Assembly (NCBI GenBank): GCA_017999365.1
Contig: JAGNLW010000001.1
Coordinates: 64,669-128,668, forward strand
Direction: 5' to 3'
DNA length: 64,000 nucleotides
Source of the DNA: Candidatus Aminicenantota bacterium
Lineage (GTDB): Bacteria; Acidobacteriota; Aminicenantia; Aminicenantales; Saccharicenantaceae
Shown here: positions 56,997-64,000 of the stretch, piece by piece
How the letters are laid out: each line of letters begins with the position of its first letter
How positions within the stretch are numbered: position 1 is the first letter of the stretch
The notes under the pieces: model-generated
Databases searched by the model: none
The model's input: the letters and a program-made list of their open reading frames with translations, nothing else
What the model was told of the DNA's origin: nothing
Translations under genes and position numbers: made by a program

Positions 56997-57239
56997 GGGG
57001 TCAGACCCCAGCTTCTCGAATATTATCTGATATTTATCATGCAAAGGGAGAGCCTGCCAATCAATAAGAACCGCTTTTTTGGGGCCAAAAACGAAAGAAT
57101 CCCCGATCCTGGAGGACCGCTGCCGGTAAGATCCTAATTTGATGTTTTTGGCCCCAAAAACATCGTCCTCAAACTGCAGCCAAACTCGCTATTTGTACTT
57201 AACTTCCTGTATTCACTTGACTTCCTGGGGTCTGACCCC
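56997..57239. repeat. GGGGTCAGACCCC-bounded element E8 (243 bp), running into a gene
   Basis: Left end GGGGTCAGACCCCAGCTTCTCG, right end CCTGGGGTCTGACCCC, the same asymmetry as E7. Inside are CTTTTTTGGGGCCAAAAACG (57073) and GATGTTTTTGGCCCCAAAAACATC (57141-57164), the latter a perfect palindrome, then TCAAACTGCAGCC as in E7. The last 27 bp are coding: they encode the C-terminus and stop of the M14 peptidase on the minus strand. Confidence 0.9.
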
Positions 57240-60122
57240 GAGGGCATTCCAATTGATGAGGGCGTTCCAGAGCAGCCGGTGGTCGGAGCGGTTGAGGTCG
57301 CGGTGGATGGGATTGAAGTTGAAGGCCACGACCCGGCCCTTGCCCACCGCGAAGTCCATGATGGCCGGCCGGCCCTGGAGCTCGTCCTCGCCCTTGAGGG
57401 CGCCGCTGACGAGCATCTTGGGCTCGGGTTTCTTAGCCGCATCGACCGCGCTCGCCGCGCCGGAAGCTCCTGCCGCCGCCCCGCCCGCGCCACTTCCCTC
57501 CGCCTTCCCGGCCTCCGCCGCCTTCTCTTCCTCGCGGTCCTCGGCCCGGAGCTTGGTCCCCCACTGCATGACGACGCTGCCGCGCGACGCCCGCGCCACC
57601 TCGTAGACCGGCATGCCGCTGCGGAAGACCGACGTGACCTCGGGCGAGCCGTAGGCCAGCGGGTGATCCGTCCGCACGAACTTGGCCCGCAGCTCGGACC
57701 CAGGCGTGAAGAACGCCCCGCGCTGGCGGTAGACGTCGCGCACCAGCCCGCCCTCGAGCGGCAGGGCGCACCCGTTGCCCAGGGCGATGAACACGCCGCC
57801 CGCCTGGATGAACTCCTCGATCTTGGCCACGCCCAGCCAGCCGATGCCGCCGGTGATGTCCGCCGAGGCGTCGGGCACGCCCAGGTTCGGCGTCTCCTTG
57901 GTCTTCTGGTAGGCCATCGGCCCGAACTTCCTGTCGATGCCGTGGATCTGGTCCTGCAGCCCGAGATAGTTGTGGCCGAAGACGAGCACGTCGTACTTCT
58001 CGCGCAGCCGCCCGGCCCGCACATCCTCGTCACGGATATAATTGTAAGGGACCTTCTCCCGATCGAGCACGTACCGGATCCAGCCCACGGCCTCGGTGTC
58101 GGCCCAAGTGTGCCAGACCGCGATGCGCGGCAGCCGCGATTCGTGCCTGGCGACGCCCTCCGGCACCGTCGCGACGCTCGCGAAGTCGAGGGCCAGTTCG
58201 CCCGCCGCCTTCGCCAGCGCCTCCGCCAGCCCCTTCTGGTCGGCGATGATCCACGACCCGGCCGGGTATTCGACCTCGCCCGCCTTGAACGGCTTCTCGG
58301 CGATCTCGACGTGGAACGCGGCCAGCCGCGCCCGCAGCGCCAGCACGCCCTCCTGGCCCGTGTCCTTCAGCAGGTAGACGGGGCCCTTGCCCTCGACCTT
58401 CCCCGTCGTCCTGGCCGCCGCGCCGACCGCGCCCACCGGCTCGAGCTTGACGACCGCCGCGTCCATGACCTTGGCGTCGTCGATCCTCTTGGCCTCGAGC
58501 CCGTAGTGGACGGGCAGCGCCCACGACACGTCGTCGTAAGGCTCGTAGACCGCGTCGGTCGGGAACGACTGCGGCGTCAGCAGGTCGACGGCGTAGCCGC
58601 GGTAGGGCTGGTCGAGCCGCACGACGTACGTCCCGGCCGAGAACTCCCCTTCCGCCACCTTGAACGCCTCCGCCGCCCGCCCGACCTCGATGCCGTGGGC
58701 GACGAGCAGGTCGACCATGTCGGCGACCCGCCGCCGATCGCCCTGGTCGGCCGGGATGGCGAAGGCGTACGGCCCGCCCTTGACGCCCTTCTGCCACGCG
58801 TTCCAGCCCTTGCGGTAGAAGTCGCGCAGCATCTCCTTGGCGTGTTTGGCCGTGTAGTCGAGGGCCGCCAGGCAGCCGCTCTGCATGTAGTTCGTGTTGT
58901 TGCGCAGCGACCACATGAACTTGCGCGGCGGCGGCATGGGCCGGTACCACTCCTGGCTCGTCGCGGGCCGCCCCGCGTAGCGCTCCTCGTTCGCCCTCAG
59001 GACGCGCTCGACGGTCTCGGCCGTGCCGTTGCCGAAGGTCTCGTAGCCGCGGCCGATACTGTTGTGGTTGACGGCGATCGAATCGAGGAAGACGTGCTCC
59101 CAGCCGTCGCTGAAGCCCCACGTCCAGACGCCGGGCATGCCGGCCGAGGTCAGGGCCCCCAGCTCGGCGAACGACATGGCGAACCACTCGTTGAGCAGGA
59201 TGGGGTCGATGTTCGTGTTGAACGGCCCCGTGCCGTTCCAGGTCTGGAGGAGCGGCAGCGACTCGTGGAGGTCGTGGACGACCTGCGGATGGTACTCGAA
59301 GAACATCCGGCTGACGGCCTTGGACAGCTGCAGCGCCTCCTGGTGCGAGTCGCGGTTGTTGTCGTGGAAGACGTAGAAGCCCCAGTACGGCGGCGAGGTC
59401 GGCGGCAGGGCGTCGAAATCGGTCTTGCCCTTGAGGTAGCGGTAGAACCAATCGACCTGCTTGTCGCGTCCGTCGGGCTCGGAGACGGGGTTGATGAGGA
59501 CCAGGACCTCGCTGCGGATGCGCTGGATCATGGGCTGGTCCGAGACGGCCAGCCGGTAGGCCATCTCCATGACCATCTCGGGGCTGCCGAGCTCGGTCGA
59601 ATGGAGGCCGGCGTTGAAATAGTAGACCGGCCGGGCCGCGGCGATGAGGGCCTCGGCCTCGTCCGGCGTGGTCTTGCGGGGATCGGCCAGCGCGGCCGCG
59701 GCGGCCTTGAGCCGGTCGAGGTCACGGAGGCCGGCCTCGTCGGCGATGACGGCGAGCAGGATGTCGCGCCCCTCCTCGGTCCTACCGATCGTCTGGAGCC
59801 GAACGCGCGGCGAGGTCTCGGCCAGCTTGCGGAAGTAGCCGTAGATCTGCGAGACCGACGACAGCTCGCCGGCGGCGCCGACGACGCGGCCGAGGTATTC
59901 CATGGGCGAGGGCACCGTGTCCGAATCGGGCAGGTAGGCCACCCACGGGTTGCCGAAGCGCGGATCGGTCGTGAACTTGGCGATGGCCTCGACCGATCCC
60001 GGCTCCACCTTGTCCGGGGCGTAGGGGTTCTTGACCGGGGCCTGCGCGGGAGCGGCGGCGACGAGCGCCGCGGCCGCGATCAGGCAGACGACGACGGGAA
60101 CGAGCCGACGAGGGTTTTGCAT
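57213..60122 (-). CDS. Large secreted M14-family peptidase with C-terminal GATase-like domain
   Basis: 969 residues with signal peptide (MQNPRRLVPVVVCLIAAAALVAAAPAQA). The M14 site is GLHSTELGSPE (about 172-177), SEPDGRDKQ near 210 and VVHDLHESLPLLQ (about 285). Residues about 640-969 resemble the C-terminal glutamine-amidotransferase-like domain found in large bacterial M14 proteins (YDVLVFGHNYLGLQDQIHGIDRKFGPM, GGVFIALGNGCALPLEGGLV, GRPAIMDFAVGKGRVVAFNFNPIHRDLNRSDHRLLWNALINW), with an Ala/Gly/Glu-rich insert near 885. It is expected to degrade peptides outside the inner membrane. Start ATG 60122 follows GGAGAGGAG. The last nine residues (GVRPQEVK region) and the stop are encoded by element E8. 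Confidence 0.88.
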   Translation of the reverse strand: MQNPRRLVPVVVCLIAAAALVAAAPAQAPVKNPYAPDKVEPGSVEAIAKFTTDPRFGNPWVAYLPDSDTVPSPMEYLGRVVGAAGELSSVSQIYGYFRKLAETSPRVRLQTIGRTEEGRDILLAVIADEAGLRDLDRLKAAAAALADPRKTTPDEAEALIAAARPVYYFNAGLHSTELGSPEMVMEMAYRLAVSDQPMIQRIRSEVLVLINPVSEPDGRDKQVDWFYRYLKGKTDFDALPPTSPPYWGFYVFHDNNRDSHQEALQLSKAVSRMFFEYHPQVVHDLHESLPLLQTWNGTGPFNTNIDPILLNEWFAMSFAELGALTSAGMPGVWTWGFSDGWEHVFLDSIAVNHNSIGRGYETFGNGTAETVERVLRANEERYAGRPATSQEWYRPMPPPRKFMWSLRNNTNYMQSGCLAALDYTAKHAKEMLRDFYRKGWNAWQKGVKGGPYAFAIPADQGDRRRVADMVDLLVAHGIEVGRAAEAFKVAEGEFSAGTYVVRLDQPYRGYAVDLLTPQSFPTDAVYEPYDDVSWALPVHYGLEAKRIDDAKVMDAAVVKLEPVGAVGAAARTTGKVEGKGPVYLLKDTGQEGVLALRARLAAFHVEIAEKPFKAGEVEYPAGSWIIADQKGLAEALAKAAGELALDFASVATVPEGVARHESRLPRIAVWHTWADTEAVGWIRYVLDREKVPYNYIRDEDVRAGRLREKYDVLVFGHNYLGLQDQIHGIDRKFGPMAYQKTKETPNLGVPDASADITGGIGWLGVAKIEEFIQAGGVFIALGNGCALPLEGGLVRDVYRQRGAFFTPGSELRAKFVRTDHPLAYGSPEVTSVFRSGMPVYEVARASRGSVVMQWGTKLRAEDREEEKAAEAGKAEGSGAGGAAAGASGAASAVDAAKKPEPKMLVSGALKGEDELQGRPAIMDFAVGKGRVVAFNFNPIHRDLNRSDHRLLWNALINWNALGVRPQEVK

Positions 60123-60223
60123 GGGGTGTCTCCTCTCCATGGCCGGTCGATAAGATTAACAAAAACGGGGCCGCAATGCCAATCCGAGGGACCTGCCTTC
60201 GCGGGCCCGGCGGAAATTCGGCG

Positions 60224-60253
60224 TTTACGAAGACCCGGTCCCTTCTTTATAAT
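60224..60253 (+). promoter_or_regulatory. Promoter of the GH27 gene
   Basis: TTTACG (60224-60229), an 18 bp spacer and TATAAT (60248-60253), 28 bp before the ATG at 60282, with AAGGAGG as ribosome binding site. It lies in the 159 bp between divergent genes. Confidence 0.55.
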
Positions 60254-60281
60254 CGGGGGACGATACGAAGGAGGACCGGAC

Positions 60282-61820
60282 ATGAAGAGAAATGCCCTCG
60301 CCATCGCCCTCATTTTCGCCCTCGCGCTTCCCCTCGCGCTCGACGCCGCCGAACCGAAGCTCGTCCTGACGCCCAAGCCCGGCCCGGCGCCCCGCATCAA
60401 CGGCGCCCGCGTCTTCGGCGTCCGCCCCGGCTCGCCCTTCCTCTTCACCATTCCCGTGACCGGCGACCGCCCGATGACCTACGGGGTCGAGGGCCTGCCC
60501 GAGGGCCTCGTCCTCGACACGGCCACCGGACAGATCACCGGCTCGCTCGCCGCGGCCGGCGCATACGACGTCGTCTTCACGGCGGCCAACGCCCGCGGCA
60601 CGGCCTCGCGGCCCTTCCGCATCGTCTGCGGCCCGACCCTGGCCCTGACGCCCCACATGGGCTGGAACAGCTGGTACGTCTGGGAGAACCGCGTCAGCGA
60701 CGCCATCATGCGGTCGGCCGCCGACGCCATGGTCGCGAGCGGCATGATGGACCACGGCTACATGTACGTCAACATCGACGACTGCTGGTCGGTCCGCCCC
60801 GAGTCCGACGACCCCGGGCGCCGCGGCGAGCCCCGCGACGCGGGCGGCATGATCAACGCCAACGCCTACTTCCCCGACATGAAGGCTATGACCGACTACA
60901 TCCACGCCAAGGGGCTCAAGGCCGGCATCTACACCTCGCCGGGCCCGCGGACGTGCGCCGGGTTCACGGCCGCCGCCGGCCACGAGGAGCTCGACGTCCG
61001 CCGCTTCGTCGAATGGGGCTTCGACTTCCTCAAATACGACTGGTGCTCTTACGGCGACACGGCCGACGAGACGAACCCCGAAGAGCTCCGCCGGCCCTAC
61101 GAGCGCATCAGCGGCCTGCTGGCCGCCCAGCCCCGCGACATCGTCCTCAACCTCTGCCAGTACGGCATGGGCCGGGTCTGGGAGTGGGGCCGGGCCGTCG
61201 GCGGCCACAGCTGGCGCACCGCCGGCGACCTCGGTCACGACGTCGTCGGCAACCTCTTCCGAGACGGCTTCGACGTCTACTCCGCCAACGGGCTCCACCG
61301 CTACGGCGGCCCGGGGGGCTGGAACGACCCCGACTACCTGCTCATCGGCATCCTGAGCTCGGCCTTCGTCGCCGACCGCAAGGAGGGCGGCAACGAGGCC
61401 TCGCCCCTGTCCCCCAACGAGCAGTACACGCACGTCTCGCTCTGGTCGCTCGTGGCGGCCCCGCTCATCTTCAGCGGCGACATCACCCGCCTCGACGACT
61501 TCACCTTGGGCCTGCTGACCAACGACGAGATCATCGAGGTCGACCAGGACCCGCTCGGCAAGCCCGGCCGGCGCGTCACGAAGACGGGCGACCTCGAGGT
61601 CTGGGCCCGCGAGCTCGAGGACGGTTCTCTCGCCGTCGGCCTCTTCAACCGCGGCGAGGGGTTGGCGGCGGTCACGGCGTCGTGGAGCGACCTGGGCATC
61701 GCCGGCCCGCGGCGCGTCCGCGACCTGTGGCGCCAGAAGGACGTCGGCGTCCGCGACGGCGCCTTCGAGGCCTACGTCGCCCGCCACGGCGTCGTCATGG
61801 TCCGCCTTTTCCCGCTCTAA
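60282..61820 (+). CDS. GH27 alpha-galactosidase-like enzyme with N-terminal He_PIG domain
   Basis: 512 residues with signal peptide (MKRNALAIALIFALALPLALDAAE). Residues about 35-120 are an Ig-like He_PIG/putative Ig domain (FTIPVTGDRPMTYGVEGLPEGLVLDTATGQITGSLAAAGAYDVVFTAAN). The GH27 barrel starts at LTPHMGWNSWYVW and has NIDDCW, the nucleophile Asp in FLKYDWCSYG (about 252) and the acid/base Asp in WRTAGDLG (about 315), then GGWNDPDYLLIG and a C-terminal beta-sandwich. It hydrolyses alpha-galactosides, or alpha-N-acetylgalactosaminides or beta-L-arabinopyranosides in some members. Only this reading of the region is protein-like; a far longer overlapping frame is an antisense artefact. Confidence 0.93.
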   Translation: MKRNALAIALIFALALPLALDAAEPKLVLTPKPGPAPRINGARVFGVRPGSPFLFTIPVTGDRPMTYGVEGLPEGLVLDTATGQITGSLAAAGAYDVVFTAANARGTASRPFRIVCGPTLALTPHMGWNSWYVWENRVSDAIMRSAADAMVASGMMDHGYMYVNIDDCWSVRPESDDPGRRGEPRDAGGMINANAYFPDMKAMTDYIHAKGLKAGIYTSPGPRTCAGFTAAAGHEELDVRRFVEWGFDFLKYDWCSYGDTADETNPEELRRPYERISGLLAAQPRDIVLNLCQYGMGRVWEWGRAVGGHSWRTAGDLGHDVVGNLFRDGFDVYSANGLHRYGGPGGWNDPDYLLIGILSSAFVADRKEGGNEASPLSPNEQYTHVSLWSLVAAPLIFSGDITRLDDFTLGLLTNDEIIEVDQDPLGKPGRRVTKTGDLEVWARELEDGSLAVGLFNRGEGLAAVTASWSDLGIAGPRRVRDLWRQKDVGVRDGAFEAYVARHGVVMVRLFPL

Positions 61821-61822
61821 TT

Positions 61823-61896
61823 AATGGGGACGTTTCTATTTTGATTTTTCATCTCATGAACGCCGGATGAATAGAATAAATAGAAACGTCCCCATT
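61823..61896. repeat. GGGGACGTTTCTATTT inverted-repeat element between convergent genes
   Basis: Perfect 19 bp arms AATGGGGACGTTTCTATTT (61823-61841) and AAATAGAAACGTCCCCATT (61878-61896) enclose 36 bp. The 74 bp unit fills almost exactly the 77 bp between the GH27 stop (61818-61820) and the GH3 stop (61898-61900). It could act as a two-way terminator, although its T-rich stretch lies inside the loop. Confidence 0.85.
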
Positions 61897-61897
61897 T

Positions 61898-63721
61898 TCA
61901 GAGCCCGGAGCCGATGCCGTAGGCGTCGCTCACCTTGACCGGCAGGCGGCCCGACGGCTTCAGTTCGCCTTTGAGCGCCTTGATGAACGAATCGAAGTAG
62001 ACGGCCTGGTTGCCGAACCAGCCCCGCTCGCCGTAACCGACCAGGAAAGCCGCGACATCCGGGATCTTGCGGACGAGCTGGGGATTGCCGTAGGACATGG
62101 CCACCACGGCCTTCGGCTTGGCCGCGACGATCTTCTTCAGGAGGATCAGGTCGGCCTCGCGGAACGGCGCCGGATCGCCCATGCGGTTGCGGGGCACGAA
62201 GAGCGAAAGGACCACGAGGTCCGACTCCCCCACGGCCTTCCAGGCCGCGTCGTAGACGGCGGGATCGAGCTCCGGCCGCAGGGCGAAGCTCCGCGCGCCC
62301 GGGAAGGCCGCGGCCAGCTTCCCGGCCAACAGCGCCGGCATGGGATCGTCGCCGGCCTTTTGCACGGAGATGTTGACGAGCCGCGGCGCCGCCCCCGCCG
62401 CCAGGGGCACCGCCCCCTCGTTCTTGATCATGGTCAGCGACCGGTCGGCGACCTCCTGGACCAGGGCCGCGTGGGCCGCCGTGCCGACGGAGGCGCCGAC
62501 GGCGCCCTCGTCGACGAACCTGTGCTTGTGGAGCCCCAGCCGGGCCTTGAGCGTCAGGAGCTTGCGCACGGCCTCGTCGACGCGGCTCTCCGGGATCCGC
62601 CCCGACCGCACCGCCGCCGCCAGCGCCGCGACCGTCGCCATGGGGTCCTTGGGTTTGAGGATGACGTCGTGGCCGGCCTCGAAGGCCTTGACCGCGACCT
62701 CCTCGGCCCCGAACCGGGCCGCGACGTGGTCGTACCAGAGATCGTCCGAGGTGACGATGCCGCGGAAGCCCAGCTTGCCCTTGAGCCATCCGGAGACGAG
62801 CTTGCCCTCGACGCTCGCCGGCAGCTCGGACCCGTCCGCGACGGACGGCACGGCGATGTGCTCGGTCATGACGAAATCGACGCCGGCGTCGATGCCGCTC
62901 TTGAAGGCCCGGAACTCCTGGGCCTCGACCGCGGCGGCCGGCTTGTCGATCCAGGCCCAGCCCGGGTTCTGGGGCATGTTCCGGACGTCGCCCCGGCCCG
63001 GGAAATGCTTGGCCGAGGTCAGCATGCCGTGGTCGTGGTAGCCGTGGACGTAGGCCTTGACCATGCGGTCGAGCCGGTCGAGGTCGCCGCCGAACGACCG
63101 CACGCTCTCGGCCGGGTTGTCGGGGTCCCAGGCGATGTCGCAGACCGGCGTGTAGGTCAAGTGGATGCCCATGGCCCGGCCCTCGACGGCCGCGGCCGAG
63201 GCGGCCCGGTACATGAGGTCCTCCGAGCCGGCCGCGGCGAAGGCCATGTTGGCCGGGAATTCGCTGGCCCCGACGATCTGCTGGCCCGGCCCGCCCTCGA
63301 AGTCGGCCGAGATGAGGAGCGGCACTTCGGCCGCCCCCTGCAGGCGGTTGAGGAGGTGGGCGGCGTCGCGCGGCGTCCCGCCGTAGAGGACGAACATCCC
63401 CAGGCCGTGGTCGCGCGCCAGCGCCAGCCAGCGCTCGAGCCGCGGGTCGCCGTCGGCGATATAGCCGCCGGCGATGTCGGACGTGACGAGCTGGGCGATC
63501 TTCTTCTCGAGCGTCAGCCCGGCCAGGGTCTCGGCGGCCCAGGCGGCGCCCTCGTCCGAGACGTTCATCTCGAGCGTCGGCGCGGGGATCTTGGCCCCGG
63601 CCCCGTTCGCCGCCCCAGGGCCGAACAACCGCACCAGGAGGAACGGCAGCGCGGCCACCACGGCCATGATGACGATATAGATCTTGGGGTCAGACCCCAG
63701 CTTCTTCATATTATTCTTCAT
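61898..63721 (-). CDS. GH3-family beta-N-acetylhexosaminidase-like membrane-anchored protein
   Basis: 607 residues. MKNNMKKLGSDPKIYIVIMAVVAALPFLLVRLFG forms an N-terminal membrane anchor. The GH3 NagZ-like barrel follows: ISADFEGGPGQQI, HLTYTPVCDIAWDPDNP, SAKHFPGRGDVRNMPQ (about 237), the nucleophile in GIVTSDDLW (about 322) and GHDVILKPKDP. A C-terminal alpha/beta sandwich has LVVLSLFVPRNR and VVAMSYGNPQLVRKIP. NagZ normally has KHFPGHGDT with a catalytic His/Asp pair; here Arg replaces the His position, so mechanism or substrate may differ. The ribosome binding site AAGGAG, ATG and residues 1-12 lie in half-element E9. Confidence 0.86.
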   Translation of the reverse strand: MKNNMKKLGSDPKIYIVIMAVVAALPFLLVRLFGPGAANGAGAKIPAPTLEMNVSDEGAAWAAETLAGLTLEKKIAQLVTSDIAGGYIADGDPRLERWLALARDHGLGMFVLYGGTPRDAAHLLNRLQGAAEVPLLISADFEGGPGQQIVGASEFPANMAFAAAGSEDLMYRAASAAAVEGRAMGIHLTYTPVCDIAWDPDNPAESVRSFGGDLDRLDRMVKAYVHGYHDHGMLTSAKHFPGRGDVRNMPQNPGWAWIDKPAAAVEAQEFRAFKSGIDAGVDFVMTEHIAVPSVADGSELPASVEGKLVSGWLKGKLGFRGIVTSDDLWYDHVAARFGAEEVAVKAFEAGHDVILKPKDPMATVAALAAAVRSGRIPESRVDEAVRKLLTLKARLGLHKHRFVDEGAVGASVGTAAHAALVQEVADRSLTMIKNEGAVPLAAGAAPRLVNISVQKAGDDPMPALLAGKLAAAFPGARSFALRPELDPAVYDAAWKAVGESDLVVLSLFVPRNRMGDPAPFREADLILLKKIVAAKPKAVVAMSYGNPQLVRKIPDVAAFLVGYGERGWFGNQAVYFDSFIKALKGELKPSGRLPVKVSDAYGIGSGL

Positions 63722-63780
63722 GTTACGTCTCCTTAAGGGCCCGAAAACGGCCCTTTTTTCACTTTTTTCGGGGTCAAAAC
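63686..63780. repeat. Half element E9 containing the GH3 gene start
   Basis: The end GGGGTCAGACCCCAGCTTCTTC at 63686 is intact; going right, the interior has GGGCCCGAAAACGGCCC and TTTTTTCACTTTTTTCGGGGTC-like pieces to about 63780 but no opposite end. On the minus strand it spells the ribosome binding site, ATG and first twelve codons of the GH3 gene. The outer limit is approximate. Confidence 0.6.
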
Positions 63781-63807
63781 CTCAAGATCACCCCGGCCTC
63801 CCATCTC

Positions 63808-64000
63808 TCATCTCACCCGTTCGAAAATGATCTCCGTCAAGTCCAAGCCCATGCCCTTGGCCTTGGGATTCGCGCCGACCAGGTTCAAGTAGACCACGTT
63901 GTCGCCCTTCTCCAGCGCGAACACCCCGAGCTCGGCCGGCTCTCCCACCGTCCTCTCGGCCGCGTACAGGTCGACGGACCGGCCCGCCGGCCGGTCCCTC
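63808..64000 (-). CDS. C-terminal fragment of a probable DUF2961/GH172-type protein
   Basis: The open frame enters from the right edge and ends at TGA (63808-63810), showing 63 residues. The readable part, SVDLYAAERTVGEPAELGVFALEKGDNVVYLNLVGANPKAKGMGLDLTEIIFERVR, resembles the C-terminal jelly-roll end of the DUF2961 protein at 54896-56989 (IGVFDLAEGDNTLEVRALAANP...FGLDYIFLVR). It is therefore probably a second enzyme of that kind or another carbohydrate-active protein with the same C-terminal module. The start and catalytic part are outside the window. Confidence 0.55.
   Translation of the reverse strand, partial: RDRPAGRSVDLYAAERTVGEPAELGVFALEKGDNVVYLNLVGANPKAKGMGLDLTEIIFERVR

Noticed and set aside
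23250..57239. Integron cassette array
   Set aside because: Gene directions are mixed, the repeats lack R-box core sites of attC type, and there is no integrase gene.
57279..61820. Very long open frame (about 1500 codons) upstream of and through GH27
   Set aside because: Only its last 512 codons look like protein. The rest is antisense to the M14 peptidase and is an effect of high GC with few stop codons.

Overview
The window is GC-rich, gene-dense bacterial DNA with long GC-driven antisense reading frames. Gene content (tricorn-type protease, several M14/M3 secreted peptidases, TldD/TldE, KimA-like K+ permease, glycoside hydrolases of the GH27, GH3 and DUF2961/GH172 types, lipoprotein processing genes, no introns, Shine-Dalgarno sites, TTGACA/TATAAT-like promoters) fits a diderm heterotroph feeding on peptides and glycans. 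A member of the Acidobacteriota/Aminicenantes side of the tree is my best guess. That is inference from gene content; no rRNA marker is present.

Layout. 1-23.2 kb is mostly core: the end of succinyl-CoA ligase alpha (sucD), a KimA-type permease, a metallo-beta-lactamase-fold protein, a DUF5107/TPR lipoprotein, an M14 peptidase, a ChaN-PDZ protein, an MFS carrier, an EF-G paralogue, the ileS-lspA-lgt-rluD operon, nadC-nadB and, divergently, tldD-tldE. 23.2-32.4 kb holds a 4Fe-4S membrane protein, an ARPP-1 family protein, an XRE-ImmA/IrrE regulator-protease and a tricorn-like protease. These are separated by copies of a 230-250 bp element bounded by inverted GGGGTC(A/T)GACCCC ends, one copy carrying a nested IS630-type insertion. 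33.0-50.4 kb is an accessory region without the element. It has two HicA/HicB toxin-antitoxin modules, a Pif1-like helicase fused to a WYL domain overlapping the first hicB, a MerR-type regulator with a VIT-VWA protein, and an eight-gene co-directional block rich in nuclease domains (two HNH proteins, a RecB/Cas4-like nuclease, a NERD-helicase, a zinc-ribbon protein). It also has an HD hydrolase, a GIY-YIG-like protein overlapping an ADP-ribosylglycohydrolase, and a frameshifted flavodoxin. 50.4-64 kb again carries the elements, between an Rnk/Gre-like factor, an M3 peptidase, a DUF2961 glycosidase, a large M14 peptidase, a GH27 and a GH3, and ends in another probable DUF2961-type gene.

The most unusual signal is the repeats. 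Seven two-ended GGGGTCAGACCCC elements fall into size-matched neighbouring pairs (241/241, 232/232, 244/243 bp, plus about 253 bp once the IS is removed). They usually begin or end within 0-12 bp of a stop codon, and they cut this part of the chromosome into one- to three-gene units. In several places the repeat has become part of a gene: it supplies the ribosome binding site, start codon and first residues of the GH3 protein, the last residues of the large M14 peptidase, and probably the start of a YdeI-like gene. A second repeat (GGGGACGTTTCTATTT) supplies the start of the other M14 peptidase, overlaps the nadB stop codon and fills the gap between the GH27 and GH3 stop codons. The other candidates for a new system are the hicA-hicB-helicase/WYL operon and the nuclease-rich directon. 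Promoter calls are by eye. Products are recognised from sequence motifs without database searches.
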